Source: Thermoplasmatota archaeon
GTDB taxonomy: Archaea; Thermoplasmatota; E2; DHVEG-1
Reading direction: 5' to 3'
Length of the DNA: 16,018 nt
Assembly: GCA_030612095.1 (NCBI GenBank)
Contig: JAUWOO010000022.1
Span: 1 to 16,018, forward strand
Part shown: positions 1-6,560 of the stretch, one piece after another
Layout of the letters: each line of letters begins with the position of its first letter
How positions within the stretch are numbered: position 1 is the stretch's first letter
The notes under the pieces: model-generated
Seen by the model: the letters and a program-made list of their open reading frames with translations, nothing else
Databases searched by the model: none
Told to the model about the DNA's origin: nothing
Made by a program: the position numbers and the translations under genes

Positions 1-528
1 GTACCGGAGTTCGATTTCCGATTAAAAGGTGTAAGTACCATATCACTTGATGCCCACAAAATGGGGTACTCAGCCATCCCCTTAGGAACAATTGTAATCA
101 GAGACAAAAAATGGCTTGATGAGATAAGTGTGGAATCCCACTGCATTAGTAGCAGAAAACAAGCAGGCATACTTGGAACCAGATCTGGCGGCCCAGTTGC
201 TGCTGCGTATGCTGTTGCAAGATATCTTGGTAGAGATGGTTACAGAAAGGTGGTTGAAAACTGCATGAACATTACAAGATATACAGAAGAAAAAATAAGG
301 GAGATGGGTTTAACTCTAGTTACAAAACCCACGATGAACGTACTTGGCATAAAAATGAAAAACGTACCAGAATTTGTAAAAAAACTATCGGAATATGGGT
401 GGAAAGTTAACAAGATAGATCGTCTTTCATGTATACGCATTGTTATAATGCCGCAGACAACAAAAAAGATCATAGATGAGTTTATTCCTGTATTTAGAAA
501 AACTTGTGAAGAGGTGGGAGAACTATAA
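1..528 (+). CDS. mfnA: MfnA-family PLP-dependent decarboxylase (tyrosine/aspartate), C-terminal part
   Basis: The frame is open from base 1, so the gene begins outside the window; 175 residues are present against about 380-400 for the family. The fragment carries SLDAHKMG, the group II decarboxylase motif in which the lysine (codon at 58-60) forms the Schiff base with pyridoxal phosphate. It continues with a GTRSGGP segment and the usual C-terminal small domain. Family members decarboxylate L-tyrosine to tyramine (methanofuran synthesis in methanogens) or L-aspartate to beta-alanine (coenzyme A synthesis in non-methanogens such as Thermococcus). Nothing else in the window suggests methanogenesis, so aspartate decarboxylation is the likelier role; this is inference. 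The ribosome site for the next gene (GAGGTG, 511-516) lies inside the last codons and its stop overlaps that gene's probable start, so the two are probably co-translated. Confidence 0.88.
   Translation, partial: VPEFDFRLKGVSTISLDAHKMGYSAIPLGTIVIRDKKWLDEISVESHCISSRKQAGILGTRSGGPVAAAYAVARYLGRDGYRKVVENCMNITRYTEEKIREMGLTLVTKPTMNVLGIKMKNVPEFVKKLSEYGWKVNKIDRLSCIRIVIMPQTTKKIIDEFIPVFRKTCEEVGEL
511..527 (+). promoter_or_regulatory. Ribosome site plus ATA start overlapping a stop
   Basis: GAGGTG at 511-516 is followed after 8 bases by ATA at 525-527, which overlaps the upstream TAA at 526-528. The arrangement is that of a translationally coupled ATGA overlap with one base changed. By contrast, GTG 570 has no purine-rich ribosome site at the proper distance (GAAGAA at 555-560 is the nearest). 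Confidence 0.5.
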
Positions 529-1094
529 GTCTAGAACAGCTAAAAAAATCATTAGAAGAAGCACCAGTTGTGAAAAAGGGAGAATATCCCTATATTATTC
601 ATCCAATAATTGATGGTATACCATATATAAAACCAGATTTATTAGAAGAAGTTACCTGCGAAATGCAAAAACTTATAGAAAAATGCGGTCAAATAGACAA
701 GATTGTAACCGTGGAGGCAATGGGAATACCTCTTGCCACAGCATTATCATTGAATATGGACGTTCCGTTCACAATCATTAGAAAAAGAAAATACGATTTT
801 CCAGATGAAGTAAGTGTCGAGCAGGCAACTGGCTACTCGAACTCAAAACTATACATAAATGGTCTCAAGAAAGGAGATAAAATCGTTATTGTCGATGATG
901 TGTTAAGTACAGGTGGGACCCTTCGGGCAGTTTTAACTGCTCTTAAAAAAATGGGTGTAATTATCAAAGGTGTGTTTATAGTAGTAAACAAGGGAAACGT
1001 GGCCAAAGAGATAATGGATGAATCCAACGTAAGTATTACTACCCTAGTTAACATAGATGTTATCGACGGCAGAGTTGCTATAAAAATCACATAG
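525..1094 (+). CDS. hpt: Hypoxanthine/adenine-type purine phosphoribosyltransferase (archaeal Hpt family)
   Basis: Purine salvage enzyme that joins a purine base to PRPP to give the nucleotide. The PRPP-binding signature VDDVLSTGGT lies near residues 123-132, preceded by EAMGIPLATALSL and RKRKYDFP, all typical of the archaeal HGPRTase-like family; about 189 residues is the normal size. Start choice: the first standard start is GTG at 570, but the frame stays open upstream to the stop at 507-509. It reads SLEQLKKSLEEAPVVKKGEY, which matches the N-terminus I recall for this family (M-LDKLKESLRNSPVIKKGEY-like). No ATG, GTG or TTG exists there. ATA at 525 sits 8 bases after GAGGTG (511-516) and overlaps the previous stop as ATAA, where ATGA would be usual. 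I therefore place the start at ATA 525. If the GTG is used instead, the protein is 174 residues and loses conserved residues. Base preference cannot be decided from sequence. Confidence 0.85.
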   Translation: MSLEQLKKSLEEAPVVKKGEYPYIIHPIIDGIPYIKPDLLEEVTCEMQKLIEKCGQIDKIVTVEAMGIPLATALSLNMDVPFTIIRKRKYDFPDEVSVEQATGYSNSKLYINGLKKGDKIVIVDDVLSTGGTLRAVLTALKKMGVIIKGVFIVVNKGNVAKEIMDESNVSITTLVNIDVIDGRVAIKIT

Positions 1095-1138
1095 GAAAGT
1101 ATTTCATTGTTATAGTCATATATGATGCGAGGTTAAAT

Positions 1139-1330
1139 ATGGTGGAGAAAGTAGCCCAACATACACATTGTCAGATATGCGGGAAAGCCATTCCAATTGC
1201 GGAAACACTTTGTTCAGAGGAATGTAAACAAAGATACCAAACCATGGTTAAAAAAAGAAAAATGCTTGTGTATATAATGTATGGTTTGATAGCTTTCATA
1301 TTAGTACTGTTCCTGTTTGGCAACGTCTAG
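1139..1330 (+). CDS. Zinc-ribbon membrane-anchored protein, DUF2116 type
   Basis: A 63-residue protein. Residues 11-29 hold a compact zinc-binding set, C11-x2-C14 and C25-x3-C29 (CQICGKAIPIAETLCSEEC), followed by a basic patch (KKRK, 38-41) and a single hydrophobic helix at about 42-61 reaching the C-terminus. This order matches the archaeal DUF2116 family, described as predicted nucleic-acid-binding zinc-ribbon proteins with a C-terminal membrane anchor; no function is established that I know of. The start has a GAGGT ribosome site at 1129-1133. It follows the phosphoribosyltransferase by 44 bases and is closed by a hairpin at 1368-1381, so it may be the last gene of that operon. The zinc knuckle would face the cytoplasm if the basic patch follows the positive-inside rule. 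Confidence 0.8.
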   Translation: MVEKVAQHTHCQICGKAIPIAETLCSEECKQRYQTMVKKRKMLVYIMYGLIAFILVLFLFGNV

Positions 1331-1367
1331 TAAATCACCAGGCTTATAGGGCAGTTAAAGCAGATGA

Positions 1368-1400
1368 GCTATCAAAATAGCAAATTTTTAAAGTATTTTT
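1368..1400 (+). terminator. Hairpin followed by T-rich tract
   Basis: GCTAT (1368-1372), loop CAAA, ATAGC (1377-1381) form a perfect five-pair stem. It is followed by AAATTTTTAAAGTATTTTT at 1382-1400. T-tracts are the main archaeal termination signal; the hairpin adds weight. It would end transcription from the zinc-ribbon gene upstream. Confidence 0.4.
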
Positions 1401-1474
1401 AAGAATATGTAATTGATGGAAAAGTAGTATCGTAAAACCACTTATTTTGTCATTTCATGTTAATATTGGAGAAT

Positions 1475-1484
1475 ATTTATATAA
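1475..1484 (+). promoter_or_regulatory. TATA box for the small membrane protein gene
   Basis: ATTTATATAA is centred about 27 bases ahead of ATG 1508, the spacing expected for a leaderless archaeal transcript. It lies downstream of the earlier in-frame ATG at 1457, which argues that the upstream 17 codons are not translated. Confidence 0.5.
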
Positions 1485-1507
1485 TATTAGTTACAAAAAT
1501 ATATTTG

Positions 1508-1711
1508 ATGAAGTTTGCGATGAAAGGGATTAAAGAGAAAAAACAGAGAAATTTAGCTATTGCTAGCACCATCATGTTGATGATAGGTTTTGTTAGTCTT
1601 ATTTTGGCCGAGGATATGAATAGATTGTTGATATCTGTTGTTTGCTTATTTTTGGGTTTGTTTCTCTTAGCCTTGGCAGCAAATGAGTTAGATAGAAAAA
1701 AGAAAGTTTGA
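1508..1711 (+). CDS. Small two-helix membrane protein, function unknown
   Basis: I do not recognise a family. From ATG 1508 the protein has 67 residues: a basic N-terminus (KGIKEKKQR, 7-14), a hydrophobic helix at about 15-34, a short AEDMNR turn, a second helix at about 39-58, and a basic tail (RKKKV). This is a helical hairpin with both ends probably cytoplasmic by the positive-inside rule. An earlier ATG at 1457 would add 17 residues encoded by TATA-like sequence, so I prefer the later start; ATG 1520 is also possible. The gene is monocistronic-looking, with a TATA box ahead and another promoter starting soon after its stop. Low complexity and short length mean it could be a lineage-specific protein. 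Confidence 0.6.
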   Translation: MKFAMKGIKEKKQRNLAIASTIMLMIGFVSLILAEDMNRLLISVVCLFLGLFLLALAANELDRKKKV

Positions 1712-1748
1712 GCAACATAAATACTTAATCTATATGAAGAAACACAGA

Positions 1749-1756
1749 TTTATAAA
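1749..1756 (+). promoter_or_regulatory. TATA box for the 47-residue zinc-ribbon gene
   Basis: TTTATAAA lies 40 bases before ATG 1797. This would place the transcript start near 1779, just upstream of the strong ribosome site GAGGAGG at 1784-1790, which is 6 bases from the ATG. Confidence 0.55.
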
Positions 1757-1796
1757 GCAATGAATGTTATAAAATTGCGATCTGAGGAGGAAAAAT

Positions 1797-1940
1797 ATGG
1801 ATAAAACAAAAATTGAATGTCGAAAGTGTGGAAAGATCTGTGAAGTAGAAACTCATGAACTACGAGATGTAATCGATGCAGTATGCCCTAAATGCGGTTC
1901 AGAACATATATTTATCAGAGACATCCATCTTGATGCTTGA
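1797..1940 (+). CDS. Small zinc-ribbon protein, 47 residues
   Basis: The reading frame starts at ATG 1797 with the strongest ribosome site in the window (GAGGAGG, 6 bases away) and ends at TGA 1938-1940. It encodes 47 residues with two CxxC knuckles, C8-x2-C11 and C30-x2-C33, the second within the form CPKCGSEHI. A further cysteine is at position 15. The spacing of 18 residues between knuckles suits a rubredoxin-like zinc ribbon. Such single-ribbon proteins are common in archaea and often bind nucleic acid or partner with RNA polymerase or ribosomes, but no specific role can be read here. A consensus TATA box precedes it, so it is probably transcribed alone. The combination of TATA box, ribosome site and four paired cysteines makes a real gene likely despite its size. 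Confidence 0.75.
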   Translation: MDKTKIECRKCGKICEVETHELRDVIDAVCPKCGSEHIFIRDIHLDA

Positions 1941-2040
1941 ACTCAAAACAATGGTTGATTCTATTGAAATTAGCCGAAATAACTTATGCGGAAAGCCAGT
2001 AAAAATTGATTTTGTGCATTTTTACTTAAAACAGATGGAA

Positions 2041-2080
2041 ACTAACTCCTTATGAAATATAGTTCAATAAAGGTTAGTGA
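2041..2080. terminator. Possible bidirectional terminator hairpin
   Basis: ACTAAC near 2041-2046 can pair with GTTAGT at 2073-2078, and TTAT with ATAA inside it, giving an imperfect stem with a loop of about 13 bases. It sits between the convergent small genes ending at 1940 and 2086. There is no strong T-tract, so the assignment is weak. Confidence 0.2.
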
Positions 2081-2085
2081 GTTCC

Positions 2086-2244
2086 TTATTCAGCAAGCTC
2101 TTCCTGAAGATCTATCACCATCTCAGTAAGTACATCTTCGAAAATTTGATGGCGATATTCCTTGATCGCACCATTTGATAAATGAGCCCTTGCTACAAAG
2201 TCTCGCCCATCTTTTATTATTTCAATGTGACAAACCGTCTCCAT
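2086..2244 (-). CDS. Small acidic hypothetical protein, 52 residues
   Basis: On the minus strand, ATG (2244-2242) opens a 52-codon frame ending in TAA (2088-2086). The product starts METVCHIEIIKDGRDF and ends VIDLQEELAE. It looks like a short beta hairpin followed by an amphipathic acidic helix, with an even amino-acid mix and no low-complexity runs. I do not recognise a family. Support for a real gene comes from an AT-rich TATA-like element 40-50 bases ahead (2287-2294 read on this strand), from the absence of any other gene in the stretch, and from a protein-like composition. It is convergent with the zinc-ribbon gene and divergent from the MEMO gene. Homologue conservation would settle it. 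Confidence 0.55.
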   Translation of the reverse strand: METVCHIEIIKDGRDFVARAHLSNGAIKEYRHQIFEDVLTEMVIDLQEELAE

Positions 2245-2284
2245 ATGTACCCCTATCCAATCTCTACCCCAAATCCATCGAATG

Positions 2285-2296
2285 TATTTATATTTT
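2285..2296. promoter_or_regulatory. TATA-like element between divergent genes
   Basis: TATTTATATTTT reads as a TATA box on the plus strand (TTTATATT, 2287-2294) and as AAATATAAA on the minus strand. On plus it would start a transcript near 2317 for the MEMO gene (start 2350); on minus near 2264 for the 52-residue gene (start 2244). A single element may serve both, or only one; the sequence cannot decide. Confidence 0.4.
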
Positions 2297-2349
2297 TTGT
2301 GGATAAAGTTTAATGCACATACCGATAATATGACAATTGGGGTGAAACA

Positions 2350-3231
2350 TTGGAGAAAGTAAGAAAACCCGCAGTAGCAGGTCAGTTCTACGATGGAAAT
2401 AAAGCAAATCTGGAACAGAATATTAAAGAATATTTTCTAGATGAAAGAGGGCCAAGAAAATTACCAGAAGCAAATCAAGGGAAAAAGAACGTTAAAGGTT
2501 TAGTTGTACCCCATGCCGGCTACATATATTCAGGTGCCATAGCTGCCAATTCGTATTATTACCTTTCAAAAAATGGTTTTGCCGACACGTTTATCATTCT
2601 CGGTCCAAATCACACAGGAATGGGCTCAGGAGTGTCAATAATGACAGAGGGATCATGGGAGACACCGCTAGGAACAGTTCCAATAAACGAGGCTCTAGCT
2701 AAGAAACTATGGACAGGAATAATAGACAAAGATCAAATTGCCCATACGCATGAACACAGCATAGAGGTGCAACTCCCATTTTTACAGTTTTGTGCCAGAG
2801 ACAAAAAATTTGATTTTATACCTATTTGTATGGCTATGCAAGATTTTGAAACATCAGAAGAAGTCGGAAATATCTTAGCAAATGCAATCAAAGACTCAGA
2901 TGAAAAGGTTGTCATCATTGCAAGTAGTGACTTTTCTCATGCGGGTTTCAACTACGCAAGCATGCCGCCATCAGGAGTAAGAGTTGATAAACATGCAGAA
3001 AAACAGGATAAAATTGCAATAGAAAAGATTCTTGAAATGGACCCCAAAGGATTAATTGATACAGTTCATAAAAACAATATCACGATGTGTGGCTATGGTC
3101 CTGTGGCAGTCATGTTGACAGCATCCAAAATGCTTGGTGCAAAGCAGGTGGAATTACTTAAATATGGGACATCCTATGAAGTACAACCTAGCAGTTCCTG
3201 TGTTGGCTATGGTGCTTTAGCAGTATACTGA
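2350..3231 (+). CDS. MEMO-family protein
   Basis: A full-length member (293 residues) of the MEMO family, which has the fold of class III extradiol dioxygenases. The N-terminal signature RKPAVAGQFY is at 5-14. Metal-site equivalents of the human MEMO1 residues are present: H55 in PHAGYIYSG, H88 in GPNHTG, H197 in SSDFSHAG and C247 in MCGYGP. Human MEMO1 has been reported to bind copper or iron; the archaeal role is not known to me, although bacterial and archaeal relatives occur with AMMECR1 and radical-SAM proteins (AmmeMemoRadiSam). Neither partner is seen here. The start is TTG at 2350, supported by GGGGTG at 2339-2344, five bases upstream, and by the position of the N-terminal signature. 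Deoxyhypusine synthase follows after 12 bases, so the two form an operon. Confidence 0.9.
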   Translation: MEKVRKPAVAGQFYDGNKANLEQNIKEYFLDERGPRKLPEANQGKKNVKGLVVPHAGYIYSGAIAANSYYYLSKNGFADTFIILGPNHTGMGSGVSIMTEGSWETPLGTVPINEALAKKLWTGIIDKDQIAHTHEHSIEVQLPFLQFCARDKKFDFIPICMAMQDFETSEEVGNILANAIKDSDEKVVIIASSDFSHAGFNYASMPPSGVRVDKHAEKQDKIAIEKILEMDPKGLIDTVHKNNITMCGYGPVAVMLTASKMLGAKQVELLKYGTSYEVQPSSSCVGYGALAVY

Positions 3232-3243
3232 GGTGAAAATAAC

Positions 3244-4194
3244 ATGAAAAGAAAACCAGTCAGAGACATTCAGTTAAAAAAGGGGATGAATCCAAACGAT
3301 CTAATAAAAGAGCTCTATGAATCGGGTGGTTTCAGTGCGAAAAAAGTGGCTTTGGGTGTTGACATCCTCGAAAAAATGATCAAGGAAAAAAACTGCATAC
3401 GATTTCTTTCATTTCCAGCGTGTATCTGTTCAACAGGAACTAGGGGAGTTATAAAGGAACTATTGAAACGGAAATTGTTTGATGTCGTCATCACAACTGC
3501 AGGCACACTGGATCATGATTTAGCTCGAGTTTGGAGAGATTACTATCATGGATCGTTTATGGCAAATGACAAGGAACTCCACAATAAAGGTATTAACCGG
3601 TTGGGAAACATTTTCATACCAAACGAATGCTATGGAAAGATACTTGAAGAAAAAATGCAGCCCATCTTAGAAGAACTCTATAAAACCAAGAACAAATGGT
3701 CAACAAAAGAACTTGTCTGGGAGTTTGGAAAACATCTCGAAAATGAAAAGAACGGAAAAGATTCAATAATGTACTGGGCGTGGAAAAACAAAATACCAAT
3801 GTATATACCTGGTATCACAGATGGTGCCTTCGGCTCTCAGATTTGGATGTATTATCAAGAACACAGAGATTTTACTATCGACTTACTAAAGGACGAACAA
3901 GAACTATCCGACATTATTTTTGACGCTGAAAAAAGTGGTGCCTTCATCATTGGCGGAGGTATATCAAAGCATCACACCATCTGGTGGAACCAATTCAAGG
4001 GCGGACTTGATCATGCAGTATACATCACAACTGCTGTAGAGTATGATGGAAGTCTCAGTGGTGCTCAGACGAGAGAGGCCATATCATGGGGCAAGGTAAA
4101 AGAAAAAGCAGATAATGTAACCATAGAAGGAGATGCAACAGTTCTTATGCCCCTTATGATTGGCGCGTTGTTTGAAAGATTATTGCCAAAATAG
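3244..4194 (+). CDS. dys: Deoxyhypusine synthase
   Basis: Transfers the aminobutyl group of spermidine to a lysine of translation factor aIF5A in an NAD-dependent reaction, the first step of hypusine formation. The 316-residue protein shows the family's landmarks: STGTRG (63-68), TTAGTLDHD (84-92), ITDGAFGSQ, GGGISKHH (237-244) and EAISWGK ending at K284, the equivalent of the catalytic lysine in human DHPS. This is an archaeal/eukaryotic enzyme; the length and intact motifs suggest an active one. The ATG at 3244 has GAGGTG (3230-3235) overlapping the MEMO stop, indicating translational coupling. Its last 15 bases are shared, on the opposite strand, with the end of the creatininase-family gene. 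No aIF5A gene is in the window. Confidence 0.95.
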   Translation: MKRKPVRDIQLKKGMNPNDLIKELYESGGFSAKKVALGVDILEKMIKEKNCIRFLSFPACICSTGTRGVIKELLKRKLFDVVITTAGTLDHDLARVWRDYYHGSFMANDKELHNKGINRLGNIFIPNECYGKILEEKMQPILEELYKTKNKWSTKELVWEFGKHLENEKNGKDSIMYWAWKNKIPMYIPGITDGAFGSQIWMYYQEHRDFTIDLLKDEQELSDIIFDAEKSGAFIIGGGISKHHTIWWNQFKGGLDHAVYITTAVEYDGSLSGAQTREAISWGKVKEKADNVTIEGDATVLMPLMIGALFERLLPK

Positions 4195-5043
4195 TGACTT
4201 CATAATCATTTTAATCTTTTTAGGTAACTCTGGCAGCTCTTTTCCCCCATATAAATCAAGTGCCGATTCAACATAAACGTTCACGGTCTCATTAAAATAC
4301 CATCTACCATAATCAGCATCTGCTCTAGCCGGACTGCCCACATAGCCATTCTCTAAACCAAGCTCTTTAAACGTTTTTCCAAGAACGCGTGGAGATTGAA
4401 GATCCCTGTAAATGTTCTGTAGTTTTTTATGGGATTCGTCAACCAAATAGGGATATTGATATTTCATCAGAGACGTCTCCCTGAAACCTGCATGCATCTC
4501 TTTACTAGTATCAAAACCAAGTTTTGGTTCACGCTTCTCTACCTCACCATTATAGAAATACGGGCTCCAAGGTTCACAAATTCTCATATCGTATTTACGC
4601 ATGACATGCCCCATGCCAGAATATATGCCTTTAAGGTGACCAATGGCCATATGATATGTACAAATTATCAGATATTTGAATCCATGGCTCGCAAGAGACG
4701 ATCCTATACTATAAATTACATCCCTAACCACTTTTGAACTAACTGAAATACTACCTGGAAAATCAGTATTAAACTTACAATATCCCAAAGGAACGACGGG
4801 CAAAAGAACGTATGTTAACTCAGGATTTTTTCTATTCAAAATCCTAATTGCTTCAGTAGCTGTATCTTTTGCCGTCAAAAGATCGGTTCCTACAGGTAAA
4901 TGAGGACCATGTTCTTCCAAAGGACTAATTGGGAGGAAAAAAATCGTTTTCTTTTTGTCTAATCCTTCAATCTGTTTCCAACTGAGCTCTTCCATCTGAA
5001 TGACTTTCATGTCATTCTTAGAATTGCTTTTTTTAACTTTCAT
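4180..5043 (-). CDS. Creatininase-family metal-dependent amidohydrolase, substrate unknown
   Basis: Contains the first creatininase metal motif, EEHGPHLPVGTD (43-54; E43, H45 and D54 match E34, H36 and D45 of creatininase as I recall them), and the later HAGFRETS motif (184-191). The family includes creatininase, mycofactocin peptidase MftE and the archaeal formamide hydrolase ArfB of riboflavin/F420 synthesis, so a cyclic amide or formamide substrate is plausible but not shown. Odd point: the usual NGHGGN-type segment is replaced by TYHMAIGH (129-136); only the metal-binding histidine seems kept (H131). This argues against a simple ArfB or creatininase assignment. Its ATG overlaps the methionine aminopeptidase stop as ATGA, so it is the last gene of the minus-strand operon. 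Its stop lies inside the end of deoxyhypusine synthase. Length (287) is slightly above the family norm, with a lysine-rich N-terminal extension; ATG at codon 12 is an alternative start. Confidence 0.8.
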   Translation of the reverse strand: MKVKKSNSKNDMKVIQMEELSWKQIEGLDKKKTIFFLPISPLEEHGPHLPVGTDLLTAKDTATEAIRILNRKNPELTYVLLPVVPLGYCKFNTDFPGSISVSSKVVRDVIYSIGSSLASHGFKYLIICTYHMAIGHLKGIYSGMGHVMRKYDMRICEPWSPYFYNGEVEKREPKLGFDTSKEMHAGFRETSLMKYQYPYLVDESHKKLQNIYRDLQSPRVLGKTFKELGLENGYVGSPARADADYGRWYFNETVNVYVESALDLYGGKELPELPKKIKMIMKSLFWQ

Positions 5044-5966
5044 ATTGTCACCTTATGTCCTTTTTCATATGTTGTTACTTCACACCCATCTTCTGTTACG
5101 ATAACGGTATGTTCCTTCTGTGTAATGATACCACCATTTATCTCAATAAGTTGTGGGTATTGCCTGATAAGCCCCAAATAAGATAGCCTTCTTAATACCA
5201 AATTACTATTGGGAAATAGTTTTTCAGACCATCGCTCCGCAAATGGAAGTGTTTTAAACTCGTTTTTCATTTTGTTAAACAAAATTTTGGATCTATTATC
5301 TCTAACCACCCTTGATCTAAATGATCTTTCACACATGTAAATGTTACTTCCATTTCCAGAAACGATATGACCGCCCCCATTAGTAGCAAATGGCTCTATA
5401 GCCAAAACATCTCCGGCTTTAGGTTTAATCTTGTTACACATATTTGATACGTTGGGAACTGACATACCAGAGTGAAGTTGATACCGTTCCAAACTATGAC
5501 CTGTAAGATTATCTATGGGTTTGTAACCATATGATTTGATGGTTTCTTCTATTGCACTCCCTATTTTGGAAAGGGGAACGTCTGCCCTCATCAAGCTTAT
5601 TGCTTTATCTAACGCATCACTTGACGCTTTTATCATGTCGTCATATTTATGTGTTTCAACCTCAACAGTTACAGCTGTATCGGCAATATAGCCATCAACA
5701 TGTGATCCAACATCCAGTTTTATCACATCCCCCTTTTTAAAAACCAATTTATCATCATGTCTTGGACTATAGTGAGCAGCAATCTCATTTCGGGAAATAT
5801 TGACTGGAAATGAAAGACCTGCACCCTCGTCCAGTATCTTTGATTCCACACTGTTTGCAACCTCTAAAAAACTGACCCCTGGCTTTATTAGACCTGCCCC
5901 GTAATCTCTGGCCTCCGCTACAATCTTACCAGCACGCTTATATTTCTCATAAACGTCATCATCCAT
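5040..5966 (-). CDS. map: Methionine aminopeptidase, type II (archaeal)
   Basis: Removes the initiator methionine from nascent proteins. From ATG 5966 the protein has 308 residues, as in archaeal enzymes. All five metal ligands are seen: D85 (KLDVGSHVDG), D96 (GYIADTA), H157 (LTGHSL), E191 (AIEPFA) and E285 (TQKEHTVIV). They sit a few residues beyond the D82, D93, H153, E187, E280 set of the Pyrococcus furiosus enzyme. H65 (IAAHYSP) and H165 match the two other active-site histidines. The type II insertion with a winged-helix look lies at about 220-275 (NSNLVLRRLSYLGLI). An in-frame TTG at 5972 adds two residues (MN); I prefer ATG 5966, which overlaps the YrdC stop by eight bases. The 3' end overlaps the next gene by four bases. 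Confidence 0.95.
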   Translation of the reverse strand: MDDDVYEKYKRAGKIVAEARDYGAGLIKPGVSFLEVANSVESKILDEGAGLSFPVNISRNEIAAHYSPRHDDKLVFKKGDVIKLDVGSHVDGYIADTAVTVEVETHKYDDMIKASSDALDKAISLMRADVPLSKIGSAIEETIKSYGYKPIDNLTGHSLERYQLHSGMSVPNVSNMCNKIKPKAGDVLAIEPFATNGGGHIVSGNGSNIYMCERSFRSRVVRDNRSKILFNKMKNEFKTLPFAERWSEKLFPNSNLVLRRLSYLGLIRQYPQLIEINGGIITQKEHTVIVTEDGCEVTTYEKGHKVTI

Positions 5967-6558
5967 GTTCAATCACATCCAATATTTCTTCCTTAGTTAT
6001 TGCTCCATCTCTGACTATTCTTGGCTTACCTGCAGTCATATCAACAATAGTAGACGGCAGACCATTTAATTTCCCATAATCAAGATAAACAGCAACATCA
6101 CCGGAATTAAACTGCATCTTTATATCACTTATAATGTCTGGCACTTCTTTACCGTGAACATTTGCACTTGTGACTGTAATTGGACCGTACCGAGACAACA
6201 ACTCCAAAGCAACATCATTATCAGGTATCCTCACAGCAACATTATCAAGCCCACCGGTAACAACATCTAAAATAACACTTTTTTTGTTTAATATCATAGT
6301 CAACGGACCCGGTAGAAAATATTCTGCCAAATCTCTAGCAATGTCGCTCACAAAAGCAATCTTTTCAATATCAACAAGATTTGACACAGCTACAGGCAAT
6401 GGATTGTCCAGCGGTCTCTTCTTAACTTCAAAAACCTTTTTAACAGCATCTTTGTTGTAAATATCAACACCAAAAGCATACAACGTATCAGTGGGATAAA
6501 CTACAATATCCCCATTCCGTAACGCCTCAATAGCTTTGGACAGCTCAATTCTCTGCAT
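5959..6558 (-). CDS. Threonylcarbamoyl-AMP synthase, YrdC/TsaC type
   Basis: Makes L-threonylcarbamoyl-AMP from threonine, bicarbonate and ATP, the donor for the t6A37 modification of ANN-decoding tRNAs, later transferred by the Kae1/KEOPS complex in archaea. The 199-residue protein is a single YrdC domain without the C-terminal Sua5 extension. Visible motifs are YPTDTLYAFG (21-30), the basic KKRP (46-49), FLPGPLT (81-87), VRIPD (109-113) and TSAN (130-133), which line the nucleotide and threonine pocket. The start is two bases after the aMBF1 stop, and the end overlaps methionine aminopeptidase, so expression is tightly coupled. A methylthiotransferase that would use the t6A product as substrate is encoded at 14396-15646. 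Confidence 0.92.
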   Translation of the reverse strand: MQRIELSKAIEALRNGDIVVYPTDTLYAFGVDIYNKDAVKKVFEVKKRPLDNPLPVAVSNLVDIEKIAFVSDIARDLAEYFLPGPLTMILNKKSVILDVVTGGLDNVAVRIPDNDVALELLSRYGPITVTSANVHGKEVPDIISDIKMQFNSGDVAVYLDYGKLNGLPSTIVDMTAGKPRIVRDGAITKEEILDVIEHG

Positions 6559-6560
6559 AT

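Noticed and set aside
1457..1507. Seventeen-codon N-terminal extension of the small membrane protein from ATG 1457
   Set aside because: The stretch contains the best TATA box for the gene (1475-1484), so it is more likely promoter than coding.
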